Below are positions 26,874 to 35,718 of a stretch of DNA of 54,112 nucleotides, piece by piece (position 1 is the stretch's first letter; the number at the start of each line of letters is the position of its first letter). A program made the position numbers and the translations under genes. The notes below the pieces were generated by a model. It made no database searches, had not been told where the DNA came from, and was given only the letters and a program-made list of their open reading frames with translations. Location: positions 1-54,112 of the forward strand of contig JAILAN010000183.1 in NCBI GenBank assembly GCA_024681595.1, read 5' to 3'. The stretch is from Lachnospiraceae bacterium (GTDB taxonomy: Bacteria > Bacillota > Clostridia > Lachnospirales > Lachnospiraceae).

Positions 26874-26901
26874 TAAGGCGGAGGCTTATGCTTCCGCCTT
26901 A
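26874..26901 (+). terminator. Intercistronic hairpin (partial terminator or mRNA stabiliser)
   Basis: A 12-bp stem with one G-U pair (TAAGGCGGAGGC at 26874-26885, GCTTCCGCCTTA at 26890-26901) has a TTAT loop and no T tract directly after it. Such hairpins between a binding-protein gene and its ATPase gene are known to give higher levels of the binding protein; that role is inferred here. Confidence 0.7.
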
Positions 26902-26935
26902 ACTATTACTTGAGGTTTTTCTTAAGGGGTGAGTG

Positions 26936-28477
26936 ATGGATATTGAATATGCAGTAGAAATGCGCAATATCACAAAAGAATTTCCCGGCATCATCGCCAA
27001 CGATGATATTACTCTTCAGCTTAAAAAAGGAGAGATACATGCTCTTCTGGGAGAGAATGGAGCCGGCAAATCAACGCTTATGAGTGTTCTTTTCGGACTG
27101 TATAAGCCTGAAAAAGGACAGATATTGATGAATGGGAAGGAAGTAAATATCAAGGATCCCAACGATGCCAATGCGCTTGGTATAGGCATGGTTCATCAGC
27201 ATTTTAAACTCGTCGAGTGCTTTACGGTACTTGATAATATTATTTTGGGGACCGAGCCTGTTAAAAACGGGTTTCTCAATAAAAAGGATGCCAGAAGCAA
27301 AATTCTGGAATTATCGGATCGGTATTCTCTGAAGGTCGATCCGGACGCGATCATCGATAATATTTCGGTCGGAATGCAGCAAAGGACTGAAATCCTCAAG
27401 ATGCTTTATCGCGAAAATGAAGTTCTGATATTTGACGAGCCTACAGCGGTTCTTACTCCGCAGGAAATAGATGAACTCATGGGTATCATGAAGAATCTTT
27501 CCAAAGAAGGCAAGTCTATTCTGTTTATATCACACAAACTGAATGAGATCATGGCCGTTGCCGACAGATGTACCGTTCTTAGAAAAGGGAAATGTATCGG
27601 AACGGTTGATGTTGCTAATACAACAAAGGAAGAACTCTCCAGAATGATGGTTGGTCGTGATGTTGAGTTCGTAGTTCAAAAGAAGGATCCGGATATAGGT
27701 GATACTGTTCTTAAAGTAGAGCACCTTTGCGTAGCGGACAGACATAAAGGTTTAAAAGCCGTAAATGATGTATCTTTTGAAGTCAGAAAAGGAGAGATAG
27801 TCTGCATAGCCGGAATTGACGGAAACGGTCAGAGTGAGCTGGCCTACGGATTATCAGGACTTGAAAAGACAACGGGAGGCAAGATATTCCTCAATGGCAG
27901 GGATATAACGCATGAGAGTATTCGGGAACGAAGCATTGGCGGATTGAGCCATATTCCCGAAGACCGGCATAAACACGGACTGGTTCTTGACTATCCGCTT
28001 GATTATAACATGGTCCTTCAAAGATACTTTGAAAAGGAATTTACCGGCAAAAACGGATTTCTTAAAAAGAAGAATATCCAAAAATATGCTTCCCGTCTTA
28101 TTGAAGAATACGACGTCAGAACAGGTCAGGGGACTGAAACAATAACCAGATCGATGTCAGGTGGAAATCAGCAAAAAGCCATCATAGCGCGTGAAGTAGA
28201 CAGAGATCCATCTCTGCTTCTGGCAGTACAGCCGACCCGGGGACTGGATGTCGGAGCTATCGAGAGTATCCATAAACGTATAGTTGAATTACGTGACAGT
28301 GGAAAAGCAGTGCTTCTTATCTCGCTTGAAATGGATGAAGTAATGAGTCTGTCAGACAGAATACTCGTTATGTATGAAGGCCAGCTGGTGGGAGAACTGG
28401 ATCCCAAGAAAACGACACCCGAAGAACTGGGATTATACATGTCGGGAGCCAAAAATAATCTTAAGGAGGGGGCATAG
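26936..28477 (+). CDS. Nucleoside ABC transporter ATPase (two ATPase domains)
   Basis: The 513-residue protein is a tandem ATPase of the NupO/YufO and RbsA type. Domain 1 (about 1-245) has Walker A GENGAGKST, a variant signature SVGMQQRTEIL and Walker B VLIFDEPTAVL. Domain 2 (about 255-505) has a degenerate P-loop GIDGNGQSEL, signature MSGGNQQKAIIAREV and, instead of the usual Walker B glutamate segment, LAVQPTRGLDVGAI, typical of this subfamily. ATG at 26936 follows AAGGGGTG; a GTG three bases earlier is also possible. It powers the permeases encoded next. Confidence 0.96.
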   Translation: MDIEYAVEMRNITKEFPGIIANDDITLQLKKGEIHALLGENGAGKSTLMSVLFGLYKPEKGQILMNGKEVNIKDPNDANALGIGMVHQHFKLVECFTVLDNIILGTEPVKNGFLNKKDARSKILELSDRYSLKVDPDAIIDNISVGMQQRTEILKMLYRENEVLIFDEPTAVLTPQEIDELMGIMKNLSKEGKSILFISHKLNEIMAVADRCTVLRKGKCIGTVDVANTTKEELSRMMVGRDVEFVVQKKDPDIGDTVLKVEHLCVADRHKGLKAVNDVSFEVRKGEIVCIAGIDGNGQSELAYGLSGLEKTTGGKIFLNGRDITHESIRERSIGGLSHIPEDRHKHGLVLDYPLDYNMVLQRYFEKEFTGKNGFLKKKNIQKYASRLIEEYDVRTGQGTETITRSMSGGNQQKAIIAREVDRDPSLLLAVQPTRGLDVGAIESIHKRIVELRDSGKAVLLISLEMDEVMSLSDRILVMYEGQLVGELDPKKTTPEELGLYMSGAKNNLKEGA

Positions 28478-29590
28478 ATGGAAAAGACAAAAAGATCGTT
28501 ACTGAAAAACCAGGGTTTTCAGTCATTTATCGCATCTATCATATGCATACTGCTGGGCCTTCTCATAGGATATATAGTTCTGCTTTTCATTAATGCCGAA
28601 GGGGCTACTCAGGCGATCCTGGTCATTATAAAGAATTTCTTTAAATATCCCAGTGCAGGAGCTGCCATGAAGTATTTCGGCTCCACGCTGGTAAAGGCAT
28701 CGCCTTTGCTTTTGTGCTCATTATCTGTACTTTTTGCATATAAAGCCGGTCTGTTTAATATAGGTGCAGCCGGACAGTATTGTTTCGGAGCGGGGATCTG
28801 TTTGTATTGTGCTTTATCGCTTAGACTTCCCTGGTTCGTATGTATGGTCTTTGCCATGCTTGGCGGTGCGTTACTGGGTATCATTTCCGGATTTTTAAAA
28901 TCTTTCTGTAATGTTAATGAGGTTATTTCGGGAATAATGCTTAACTGGATATCTCTTTATACGGTCAACACACTGCTTGCTCCCGTAAAGGAGGAGACAT
29001 CACACTATACACTGAATATTTATAATGTGAACACAGATGCCATGTTGCCAAAACTCGGACTTGATAAACTGTTCACCAATAATCAGTATGTTACTTTGGC
29101 ACTTCCGCTGTCGGTTATCGTAGCCATAGTGATCTGGATCATATTGGAAAAAACAAAACTCGGATTTGAGCTAAGGGCAACGGGACTTAATAAGAATGCG
29201 GCCAGATACTGCGGCATGGCTGAAAGGACAAATACCATACTTACTCTGGCAATAAGCGGAGCATTAGCTGCAATGGGAGCATCATTGTTTTACCTTACGG
29301 GCTATGAACAGTGGTCGGTCACCTCTTCAAGCGTACCCGCTATGGGATTTAACGGGATAGCTGCTGCATTTTTGGGCGGACTGTCACCTATCGGAGCTAT
29401 TTTTTCTTCATTCTTTATACAGCACATAACGGAGGGCGGTGCTTACGTAGATAAGACCAAATACTGCTCGCAGATCTCAGATCTTATTTCGTCAATAATC
29501 ATTTATCTTTGCGGTTTTGTCCTGTTTATGAAGACATTTATGAACAACATGATCAGAAAATCTGAACTTAAGAAGGGAGGAAATGAATAA
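28478..29590 (+). CDS. Nucleoside ABC transporter permease 1
   Basis: The 370-residue protein belongs to the branched-chain amino acid/ribose permease superfamily, NupP branch. It shows about eight to ten membrane helices, the conserved LFNIGAAGQYCFGAGICLY, and FELRATGLNKNAARYCGM in a cytoplasmic loop, and it ends with a basic segment. It starts one base after the ATPase stop, with AAGGAGGG upstream, and its stop overlaps the start of the second permease by one base. Confidence 0.94.
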   Translation: MEKTKRSLLKNQGFQSFIASIICILLGLLIGYIVLLFINAEGATQAILVIIKNFFKYPSAGAAMKYFGSTLVKASPLLLCSLSVLFAYKAGLFNIGAAGQYCFGAGICLYCALSLRLPWFVCMVFAMLGGALLGIISGFLKSFCNVNEVISGIMLNWISLYTVNTLLAPVKEETSHYTLNIYNVNTDAMLPKLGLDKLFTNNQYVTLALPLSVIVAIVIWIILEKTKLGFELRATGLNKNAARYCGMAERTNTILTLAISGALAAMGASLFYLTGYEQWSVTSSSVPAMGFNGIAAAFLGGLSPIGAIFSSFFIQHITEGGAYVDKTKYCSQISDLISSIIIYLCGFVLFMKTFMNNMIRKSELKKGGNE

Positions 29591-30528
29591 TGAGCCTGCT
29601 TATTCAATACACTCTCTTATATGCATCGGTTTTGATCCTGGTGGCCCTGGGAGGATGCTTTTCGGAGCATTCCGGAGTTATAAACCTGGGACTTGAGGGC
29701 ATCATGGTCATAGGAGCCATGGGTGGCGCTCTGACTCTTAAAGCGCTCGGTGGTTATCCTGTCATAGTGGTCATAATTGTTACTGTTCTGGCTTCTGCTG
29801 TGTGTGGAATGGTTTATTCATTGCTGCTTGCTATAGCCTGCATAAATTTCAAATCTGACCAGACTATCATAGGAACAGCGCTTAATATTCTGGGAACTGC
29901 TCTGGCAACGGTCATCGTTAAGGCCATCAATATAGCCAACAATCCCGATGATGTATCAAGTAACGTTCAGTATATTCAGGGTAAAAAGGCCTTTATTATC
30001 AATATCGGCAGTTTTCAGCTGAATTACTTTATGATAATCACATTCATATTACTGATCGTTGCATACATACTTCTATATAAAACGAGATTCGGACTCAGAC
30101 TCATGGCCTGCGGAGAACACCCTCAGGCAGCGGATTCCGTCGGGATCAACGTATATGCCATGAGATGCAGCGGCGTACTTATTTCAGGTTTTTTGGGTGG
30201 AATAGGCGGAATAGCATACATTACCGCCGGAGTTTCCGAGTGGAAATTTGAGAACGGAGTTGCAGGATTTGGATTTCTGGCTTTGGCTGTAATGATATTC
30301 GGACAGTGGAAACCTCACAGGATTGCACTTGCGGCATTGCTCTTTGGATGCTTCAGAGCTCTGTCAAATGTGTATTCGGGTATATCAGTGCTGTCTGACC
30401 TTAAGCTGAATTCAACGATATACAACATGATGCCGTATATAATATCGCTTATCGTGCTCGCACTGACTTCGAGAAATTCAAGAGCTCCGAAGGCTGAGGG
30501 AATACCCTATGAAAAGGGTATGAGATAA
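29590..30528 (+). CDS. Nucleoside ABC transporter permease 2
   Basis: The 312-residue partner of the preceding permease, NupQ branch, has about eight membrane helices, the family motif VINLGLEGIMVIGAMGG, and GLRLMACGEHPQAADSVGINV. The start overlaps the previous stop (TAATG), so translation is coupled. The gene ends 7 bp from the convergently placed prs stop codon, with no recognisable terminator between them; only a 7-bp hairpin without a T tract is seen at 30502-30521. Confidence 0.94.
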   Translation: MSLLIQYTLLYASVLILVALGGCFSEHSGVINLGLEGIMVIGAMGGALTLKALGGYPVIVVIIVTVLASAVCGMVYSLLLAIACINFKSDQTIIGTALNILGTALATVIVKAINIANNPDDVSSNVQYIQGKKAFIINIGSFQLNYFMIITFILLIVAYILLYKTRFGLRLMACGEHPQAADSVGINVYAMRCSGVLISGFLGGIGGIAYITAGVSEWKFENGVAGFGFLALAVMIFGQWKPHRIALAALLFGCFRALSNVYSGISVLSDLKLNSTIYNMMPYIISLIVLALTSRNSRAPKAEGIPYEKGMR

Positions 30529-30535
30529 GAACTGA

Positions 30536-31735
30536 TCAGCTATTATATATCTCAAGCATATTTTCTCTTTTGTTATATATATCAAGTATATGACGGATCT
30601 TTTCTGTAGGTTCGTAGACATTCGACATAGATACGTCATGATTCATGAAGTCTATGATGGTAGCCAGGAACTTGGACATATCAGCCTCTACATAGTAAGG
30701 CCGCTCTTTGAGTTCAGGGATCTGATAGGTCAGATTGGTCGTGACGATCTTGTCGAAATATCCCCTTTCATAAGCTTCATCGAATTTCTTCATTCCATCG
30801 GTAAAGAGCCCGAAAGTGCAGCATATATAGACTTTTCTGGCATTCATTTCCTTTAACTGTCTGGCGGTATCTATCATGCTTCCGCCGGATGAGATCATAT
30901 CATCAATAATGATCACGTCTTTTCCGTCAATGTTCTCACCAAGAAATTCATGTGCGACTATGGGATTTTTGCCATTGACGATAGTCGAATAATCTCTGCG
31001 CTTGTAAAACATACCGGTGTTTACACCGAGAACGTTTGCAAAATAAACAGCTCTGTCCAGGGCTCCTTCATCGGGAGATATCACTATCATATTGTCTTTG
31101 TCGATGATCATATCACGTTCTGTTTTAAGAAGCGCTCTGATGAACTGATAGGGTGGAGTGAAATTGTCAAATCCCGTCAGGGGAACAGCGTTCTGCACTT
31201 TGGGATCATGGGCATCTATCGTTATTATGTTATCGATCCCCATGTTGGCCAGTTCTTCGATGGCATAAGCACAGTCAAGAGATTCTCTGCCGACCCTTTT
31301 ATGCTGTCTGCCTTCATAAAGGAAGGGCATGATCACGTTTATCCTGTGAGCCTTACCGTTCACAGCTGATATGATCCGCTTAAGATCCTGAAAATGATCA
31401 TCAGGTGATTTGTGATTTATGAACCCGTTCATTTTATATGTAATGCTGTGGTTACATACATCAACAAGTATAAAAAGGTCTTTTCCGCGGACGGATTCGT
31501 TTATGAGACCTTTTCCTTCACCGCTGCCGAATCTGTAGCATTTTGAATCAAGTATATAGTTATCGGATACATATTCCTGAAATGCGGGATCGTTTTTGGC
31601 TACATTTTTGTCGCTTTTACGAAATGCAGCCAGGTGATTGTTTATATTTTCGCCCAGTTTGGTAGCAGACTCCAATACGATGAGTTTAAGAGGTGCTACG
31701 GGTATCGCGTTTTCCAGCTTAGAAGTGTTTGCCAT
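30536..31735 (-). CDS. prs: Ribose-phosphate pyrophosphokinase (PRPP synthetase), long divergent type
   Basis: It makes PRPP from ribose 5-phosphate and ATP for nucleotide synthesis and base salvage. The protein has 399 residues, where the classical enzyme has about 315. The PRPP loop is VIIIDDMISSGGS, the catalytic segment is YKRRDYS, and TIDAHDPKVQNAVP carries the conserved His of the catalytic site, but the usual PYFGYARQDRK segment has become PFLYEGRQHKR. The extra length lies at both ends and around the N-terminal domain. The start at 31735 follows AAAGGA; an in-frame ATG 63 bases farther up would lie in the promoter. Confidence 0.9.
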   Translation of the reverse strand: MANTSKLENAIPVAPLKLIVLESATKLGENINNHLAAFRKSDKNVAKNDPAFQEYVSDNYILDSKCYRFGSGEGKGLINESVRGKDLFILVDVCNHSITYKMNGFINHKSPDDHFQDLKRIISAVNGKAHRINVIMPFLYEGRQHKRVGRESLDCAYAIEELANMGIDNIITIDAHDPKVQNAVPLTGFDNFTPPYQFIRALLKTERDMIIDKDNMIVISPDEGALDRAVYFANVLGVNTGMFYKRRDYSTIVNGKNPIVAHEFLGENIDGKDVIIIDDMISSGGSMIDTARQLKEMNARKVYICCTFGLFTDGMKKFDEAYERGYFDKIVTTNLTYQIPELKERPYYVEADMSKFLATIIDFMNHDVSMSNVYEPTEKIRHILDIYNKRENMLEIYNS

Positions 31736-31769
31736 GTGTGTCCTTTCCTTATTGATTTCTACGTTAGTA

Positions 31770-31798
31770 ATTGTAATCACAGTATTATTTTGCGTCAA
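31770..31798 (-). promoter_or_regulatory. prs promoter
   Basis: Read on the minus strand, TTGACG (31798-31793), a 17-nt spacer and TACAAT (31775-31770) form a good housekeeping promoter about 35 bp before the prs start codon. It stands back to back with the der promoter, the two -35 boxes being only 9 bp apart. Confidence 0.75.
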
Positions 31799-31807
31799 GG
31801 ATAATCC

Positions 31808-31836
31808 TTTACAACTTTTGCTATCAAAGGTAAAAT
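31808..31836 (+). promoter_or_regulatory. der promoter, placed for an almost leaderless transcript
   Basis: TTTACA (31808-31813), a 17-nt spacer and TAAAAT (31831-31836) precede der. Initiation about 7 nt after the -10 box would fall at 31842-31844, next to the ATG at 31846, leaving room for no ribosome binding site; none is visible in the DNA either. Confidence 0.65.
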
Positions 31837-31845
31837 TGATTTTGT

Positions 31846-33180
31846 ATGAGCAAAAAAAGAAAGCCTATAGTAGCCATAGTCGGAAGACCCAATGTCGGCA
31901 AATCAACTTTGTTTAACATGCTTTTCGGGGAGAGACTGTCTATAGTCAAGGACACCCCGGGAATTACCAGAGACAGGATCTATGCTGACTGCAACTGGCT
32001 CAATTACAACTTTACATTGATAGATACAGGTGGAATTGAACCTGATTCAAGTGATGTGATCCTTTCCCAGATGAGAGAACAGGCGCAGATAGCGATAGAT
32101 ACGGCCGATGTTATCATCTTTATGGTCGATGTCAAACAGGGTCTGGTTGATGATGATGCCAAAGTCGCCGACATGCTTCGCCGTTCCGGCAAGAATGTAC
32201 TGCTTACCGTAAATAAGGTGGATGATTTTAAGAAGTATGAAGCGGATGTATATGAATTCTATAATCTGGGTATAGGCGATCCGCATCCGATCTCTTCATC
32301 CAATCAGCTTGGTATAGGAGATCTTCTTGATGAAGTGGTCAAGTTCTTCCCGGCAATGGATGAGAAAGAGGAAGAAGATGATATTACCAGAATTGCCATA
32401 ATAGGTAAGCCCAATGTAGGCAAATCATCCCTCATCAATAAACTGATCGGAGAAAACAGGCTCATTGTTTCGGATATTGCCGGAACTACCCGCGATGCTG
32501 TTGACACAGCGGTCAGACATGACGGCAGAGACTATATCTTTATCGATACCGCAGGTTTGAGGCGCAAGAAAAACATCAAAGAAGAACTCGAAAAGTTCAT
32601 GATCGTAAGGACTGTTTCCGCCGTTGAAAGAGCCGATGTCGTGATATTGATGATAGATGCTACCGAAGGCGTTACCGAACAGGATGCCAAGATAGCGGGT
32701 ATCGCTCACGAAAGAGGTAAAGCTGTCATAATCGCTGTCAATAAATGGGATGCCATAGAAAAGAATGACAAGACGGTAAACGAATTTTCAAATAAGATCC
32801 ATCAGATATTATCATTCATGAATTATGCCGAGATCACGTTTATTTCAGCCAAGAGCGGACAGCGTATCGGCAAGCTGTATGATCTTATCGATACCGTATC
32901 ATCAAATCATGCCATGAGGATCCCTACGGGGGTATTGAACGAGATCATGACCGAAGCAGTTGCAATGCAGCAACCGCCTTCTGACAAAGGTAAGAGACTG
33001 AGACTGTATTATATTACACAGGCCTCTATCAAACCGCCCACTTTTGTAATATTTGTTAACTATAAGGAACTGATGCACTTTTCATATACGCGTTATATAG
33101 AGAACAGGATAAGGGACAGTTTCGGATTTGCCGGAACACCGCTTAAATTTATCATTCGGGAAAGAGGAGAAGAAAAATAA
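31846..33180 (+). CDS. der: Ribosome-assembly GTPase Der (EngA)
   Basis: Der assists maturation of the 50S subunit. The 444-residue protein has two tandem GTPase domains, with P-loops GRPNVGKST near residues 13-21 and GKPNVGKSS near 188-196, each followed by DTPGITRD/DTGGIE and DIAGTTRD/DTAGLRRK motifs, and NKVD and NKWD base-recognition motifs. A KH-like domain closes the protein. The Met at 31846 is the only sensible start, since the first P-loop follows so soon. No ribosome binding site precedes it. The stop overlaps the plsY start by one base. Confidence 0.97.
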   Translation: MSKKRKPIVAIVGRPNVGKSTLFNMLFGERLSIVKDTPGITRDRIYADCNWLNYNFTLIDTGGIEPDSSDVILSQMREQAQIAIDTADVIIFMVDVKQGLVDDDAKVADMLRRSGKNVLLTVNKVDDFKKYEADVYEFYNLGIGDPHPISSSNQLGIGDLLDEVVKFFPAMDEKEEEDDITRIAIIGKPNVGKSSLINKLIGENRLIVSDIAGTTRDAVDTAVRHDGRDYIFIDTAGLRRKKNIKEELEKFMIVRTVSAVERADVVILMIDATEGVTEQDAKIAGIAHERGKAVIIAVNKWDAIEKNDKTVNEFSNKIHQILSFMNYAEITFISAKSGQRIGKLYDLIDTVSSNHAMRIPTGVLNEIMTEAVAMQQPPSDKGKRLRLYYITQASIKPPTFVIFVNYKELMHFSYTRYIENRIRDSFGFAGTPLKFIIRERGEEK

Positions 33181-33836
33181 TGTTCAGGCTTATCTGCTTA
33201 TTGATAGGATACGCTTTCGGTCTGATACAGACTGCCTTCGTGATAGGCAAATTAAACGGGATAGACATAAGAGAACACGGCTCGGGTAATGCCGGCACAA
33301 CGAATACAATGCGGGTGCTCGGAACCAAGGCCGGCCTCCTGGTGTTTGTAGGTGACTGTATTAAGTGCGTGGCTGCTGTTTTGGTCTGTGTAGCCATTTT
33401 CAAAGGAGTTATGCAGGATCAGTTTGAAAACTATAATTATCTGATCCGTCTTTATGCCGGCATGGGAGCGATCCTGGGACACAATTTTCCGTTCTACATG
33501 AATTTCAAAGGCGGAAAAGGGATTGCATGTACTGCAGGACTTATGTTTTCTTTTGATCCTTGGTTCACATTGGTTGGCCTTATTGTTTTTTTCAGTATCT
33601 TTTTTATCACGCATTATGTTTCTCTGGGATCGCTTAGTGCATATCCCTATATCATAATCATGGAACTGATACTGGGGAAAGAATACTTTAAATGTGACAG
33701 TGCCGTATTCCTGGAAATGGTCATAATCACTGTGGTGCTCTGTCTGCTGACAACGTTTATGCACAGGGCAAACATTAAAAGGCTTCTGACTCATTCAGAA
33801 AAGAAAACATATCTGACGAAAAAAAGTGATATTTGA
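33180..33836 (+). CDS. plsY: Acyl-phosphate:glycerol-3-phosphate acyltransferase PlsY
   Basis: It starts phospholipid synthesis by moving an acyl group from acyl phosphate to glycerol 3-phosphate. The 218-residue integral membrane protein has about five helices, the first conserved loop GSGNAGTTNTMRVLG, the GHNFPFYMNFKGGKGIA motif, and a basic C-terminus. It is coupled to der by a TAATG overlap, and gpsA, which makes its glycerol-3-phosphate substrate, follows 18 bp later. The der-plsY-gpsA order is common in Firmicutes. Confidence 0.96.
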   Translation: MFRLICLLIGYAFGLIQTAFVIGKLNGIDIREHGSGNAGTTNTMRVLGTKAGLLVFVGDCIKCVAAVLVCVAIFKGVMQDQFENYNYLIRLYAGMGAILGHNFPFYMNFKGGKGIACTAGLMFSFDPWFTLVGLIVFFSIFFITHYVSLGSLSAYPYIIIMELILGKEYFKCDSAVFLEMVIITVVLCLLTTFMHRANIKRLLTHSEKKTYLTKKSDI

Positions 33837-33854
33837 TCACAAAGGAGAACATAT

Positions 33855-34892
33855 ATGGGTAAAATATCTGTAATCGGAGCGGGAAGCTGGGGCACAGCGC
33901 TGGCGCATCTGCTCGAGAACAACGGTCATGATGTAACTGTCTGGTCATGCATTGAAGATGAGATCAGAATGCTTGATACATATCATGAGCAAAAGGAAAA
34001 ACTGCCCGGTGTAATATTGTCCGATAAAACCTGCTTTACGGGAGATCTTAAATCCGCGCTCACAGATAAGGATGTTGTAGTATTGGCTGTACCTTCACCA
34101 TTTACCAGATCCACATCTAAGAGTATGGCTCCCTATATCAGACAGGGACAGATAATAGTCAATGTGGCCAAAGGAATTGAAGAATCAACCTCAATGACAC
34201 TCTCGCAGATAATAGAACAGGAGATACCACGGGCGGAAGTTTGTGTTTTATCCGGCCCTTCACATGCTGAGGAAGTAGGCAGGGGGATTCCGACGACCAT
34301 AGTTGTAGGGACCAAGAACAAGGATACAGCTGTTTATCTGCAGAACATTTTTATGTCTGATGTATTCCGTGTATATATTAGCTCTGATATCATCGGCATT
34401 GAGCTTGGAGCAGCGCTTAAGAATGTAGTTGCACTGGCTGCCGGAATCGCAGACGGTCTCGGATACGGAGACAATACCAAGGCTGCTCTTATTACAAGAG
34501 GAATGGCAGAGATCACCAGGCTCGGAATCATTATGGGTGGACGAATAGAAACGTTTTACGGCCTGAGCGGTATTGGAGACCTCATAGTAACCTGTGCTTC
34601 TATGCATTCCAGAAACAGAAGAGCCGGAATCCTGATCGGCAAAGGTGCGACTTATGAAGAGGCTATGAAAGAAGTCAATCAGGTGGTAGAGGGAGTATAT
34701 GCAGCCAAAGCGGGACTTAAGCTTGCTAAAGAGCATAATGTCACCATGCCAATCATTGAACAGGTCAACAGAGTGCTGTTTGAAGGGGCTTCGCCCAAAG
34801 AAGCAGTAGGCGAACTGATGGTACGCGAAAAGAAAGTAGAGAATATGGATATAAGAACGCTTTACCGGAATTCGGATAACGTTTCCTGGTAA
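33855..34892 (+). CDS. gpsA: Glycerol-3-phosphate dehydrogenase [NAD(P)+]
   Basis: It reduces dihydroxyacetone phosphate to glycerol 3-phosphate, the backbone used by PlsY next door. The 345-residue protein starts with GAGSWGTALAHLLENNGH for the dinucleotide, has SGPSHAEEV, and carries the catalytic lysine in ALKNVVALAAGIADGLGYGDNTKAALITRG. FYGLSGIGDLIVTCAS is also conserved. AAAGGAG precedes the ATG. Confidence 0.97.
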   Translation: MGKISVIGAGSWGTALAHLLENNGHDVTVWSCIEDEIRMLDTYHEQKEKLPGVILSDKTCFTGDLKSALTDKDVVVLAVPSPFTRSTSKSMAPYIRQGQIIVNVAKGIEESTSMTLSQIIEQEIPRAEVCVLSGPSHAEEVGRGIPTTIVVGTKNKDTAVYLQNIFMSDVFRVYISSDIIGIELGAALKNVVALAAGIADGLGYGDNTKAALITRGMAEITRLGIIMGGRIETFYGLSGIGDLIVTCASMHSRNRRAGILIGKGATYEEAMKEVNQVVEGVYAAKAGLKLAKEHNVTMPIIEQVNRVLFEGASPKEAVGELMVREKKVENMDIRTLYRNSDNVSW

Positions 34893-34905
34893 AAACGGAG
34901 GAATT

Positions 34906-35718
34906 ATGGCAGAGAAATTTAATTCAACAAAGGAATATGTGGCATCTGAAGAACTGATGAGTGCCGTTAATGTGGCTATAGCACTTCAAAAGCCGCTGCT
35001 GATAAAGGGTGAACCGGGTACCGGCAAGACGATGCTCGCTGAAGCAGTATCCAAGAGCCTCGGCAAGGATCTTATCATATGGAATATCAAATCAACCACT
35101 AAAGCCCAGGACGGTCTTTATATGTATGATACCATTCAGAGACTGTATGACGGTCAGTTCGGCGAGGAAGGTGTTGATGATATCGGTCATTATATCAAAC
35201 TCGGCAAACTCGGAGAGGCTTTTACCCATGATGAACAGGTTGTACTGCTCATAGATGAGATAGACAAGGCTGATCTGGAATTTCCCAATGACCTGCTGTG
35301 GGAACTTGATCAGATGGAGTTTTATATACATGAAACCAAAGAGACTATAACAGCCAAGCACAGACCGGTGGTGATAATCACTTCGAATGCCGAGAAGGAG
35401 CTTCCGGATGCATTTCTTCGCAGGTGCATATTCCACTACATAGATTTTCCGGATGAAGAGCTCATGCGTGAAATTGTCAGGGTTCATTATCCGGATGTTG
35501 AGGAGCATCTTCTTAAGAATGCTATGGATGTCTTTTATGATATCAGGAGTATGAAGGATATACGTAAAAAGCCGTCTACTTCCGAACTGATTGACTGGAT
35601 AAATGCATTGATGATAGGCGGCATCAGTGCAGACAGACTGAGGCAGGAACTGCCATTTGTCGGGGTTATCGTTAAAAAAGACGAAGATCTTGAAACGGTA
35701 AGGAGTAATGTTCACTAA
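34906..35718 (+). CDS. MoxR-type AAA+ ATPase
   Basis: The 270-residue ATPase has Walker A GEPGTGKT at residues 35-42, Walker B in VVLLIDEIDKADLEFPNDLL, sensor 1 in VVIITSNAEKELPDAFLRRC with the arginine finger, and a short C-terminal lid. MoxR ATPases work as chaperones with a VWA-domain partner to activate or assemble a target protein. The partner gene overlaps its last 11 bases. The target is unknown; the neighbours gpsA and tyrS give no clue. CGGAGG precedes the ATG. Confidence 0.93.
   Translation: MAEKFNSTKEYVASEELMSAVNVAIALQKPLLIKGEPGTGKTMLAEAVSKSLGKDLIIWNIKSTTKAQDGLYMYDTIQRLYDGQFGEEGVDDIGHYIKLGKLGEAFTHDEQVVLLIDEIDKADLEFPNDLLWELDQMEFYIHETKETITAKHRPVVIITSNAEKELPDAFLRRCIFHYIDFPDEELMREIVRVHYPDVEEHLLKNAMDVFYDIRSMKDIRKKPSTSELIDWINALMIGGISADRLRQELPFVGVIVKKDEDLETVRSNVH

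Noticed and set aside
30502..30521. Hairpin ATACCCT/AGGGTAT near the end of the second permease gene
   Set aside because: No T tract on either strand and it lies in coding sequence, so I do not call a terminator.
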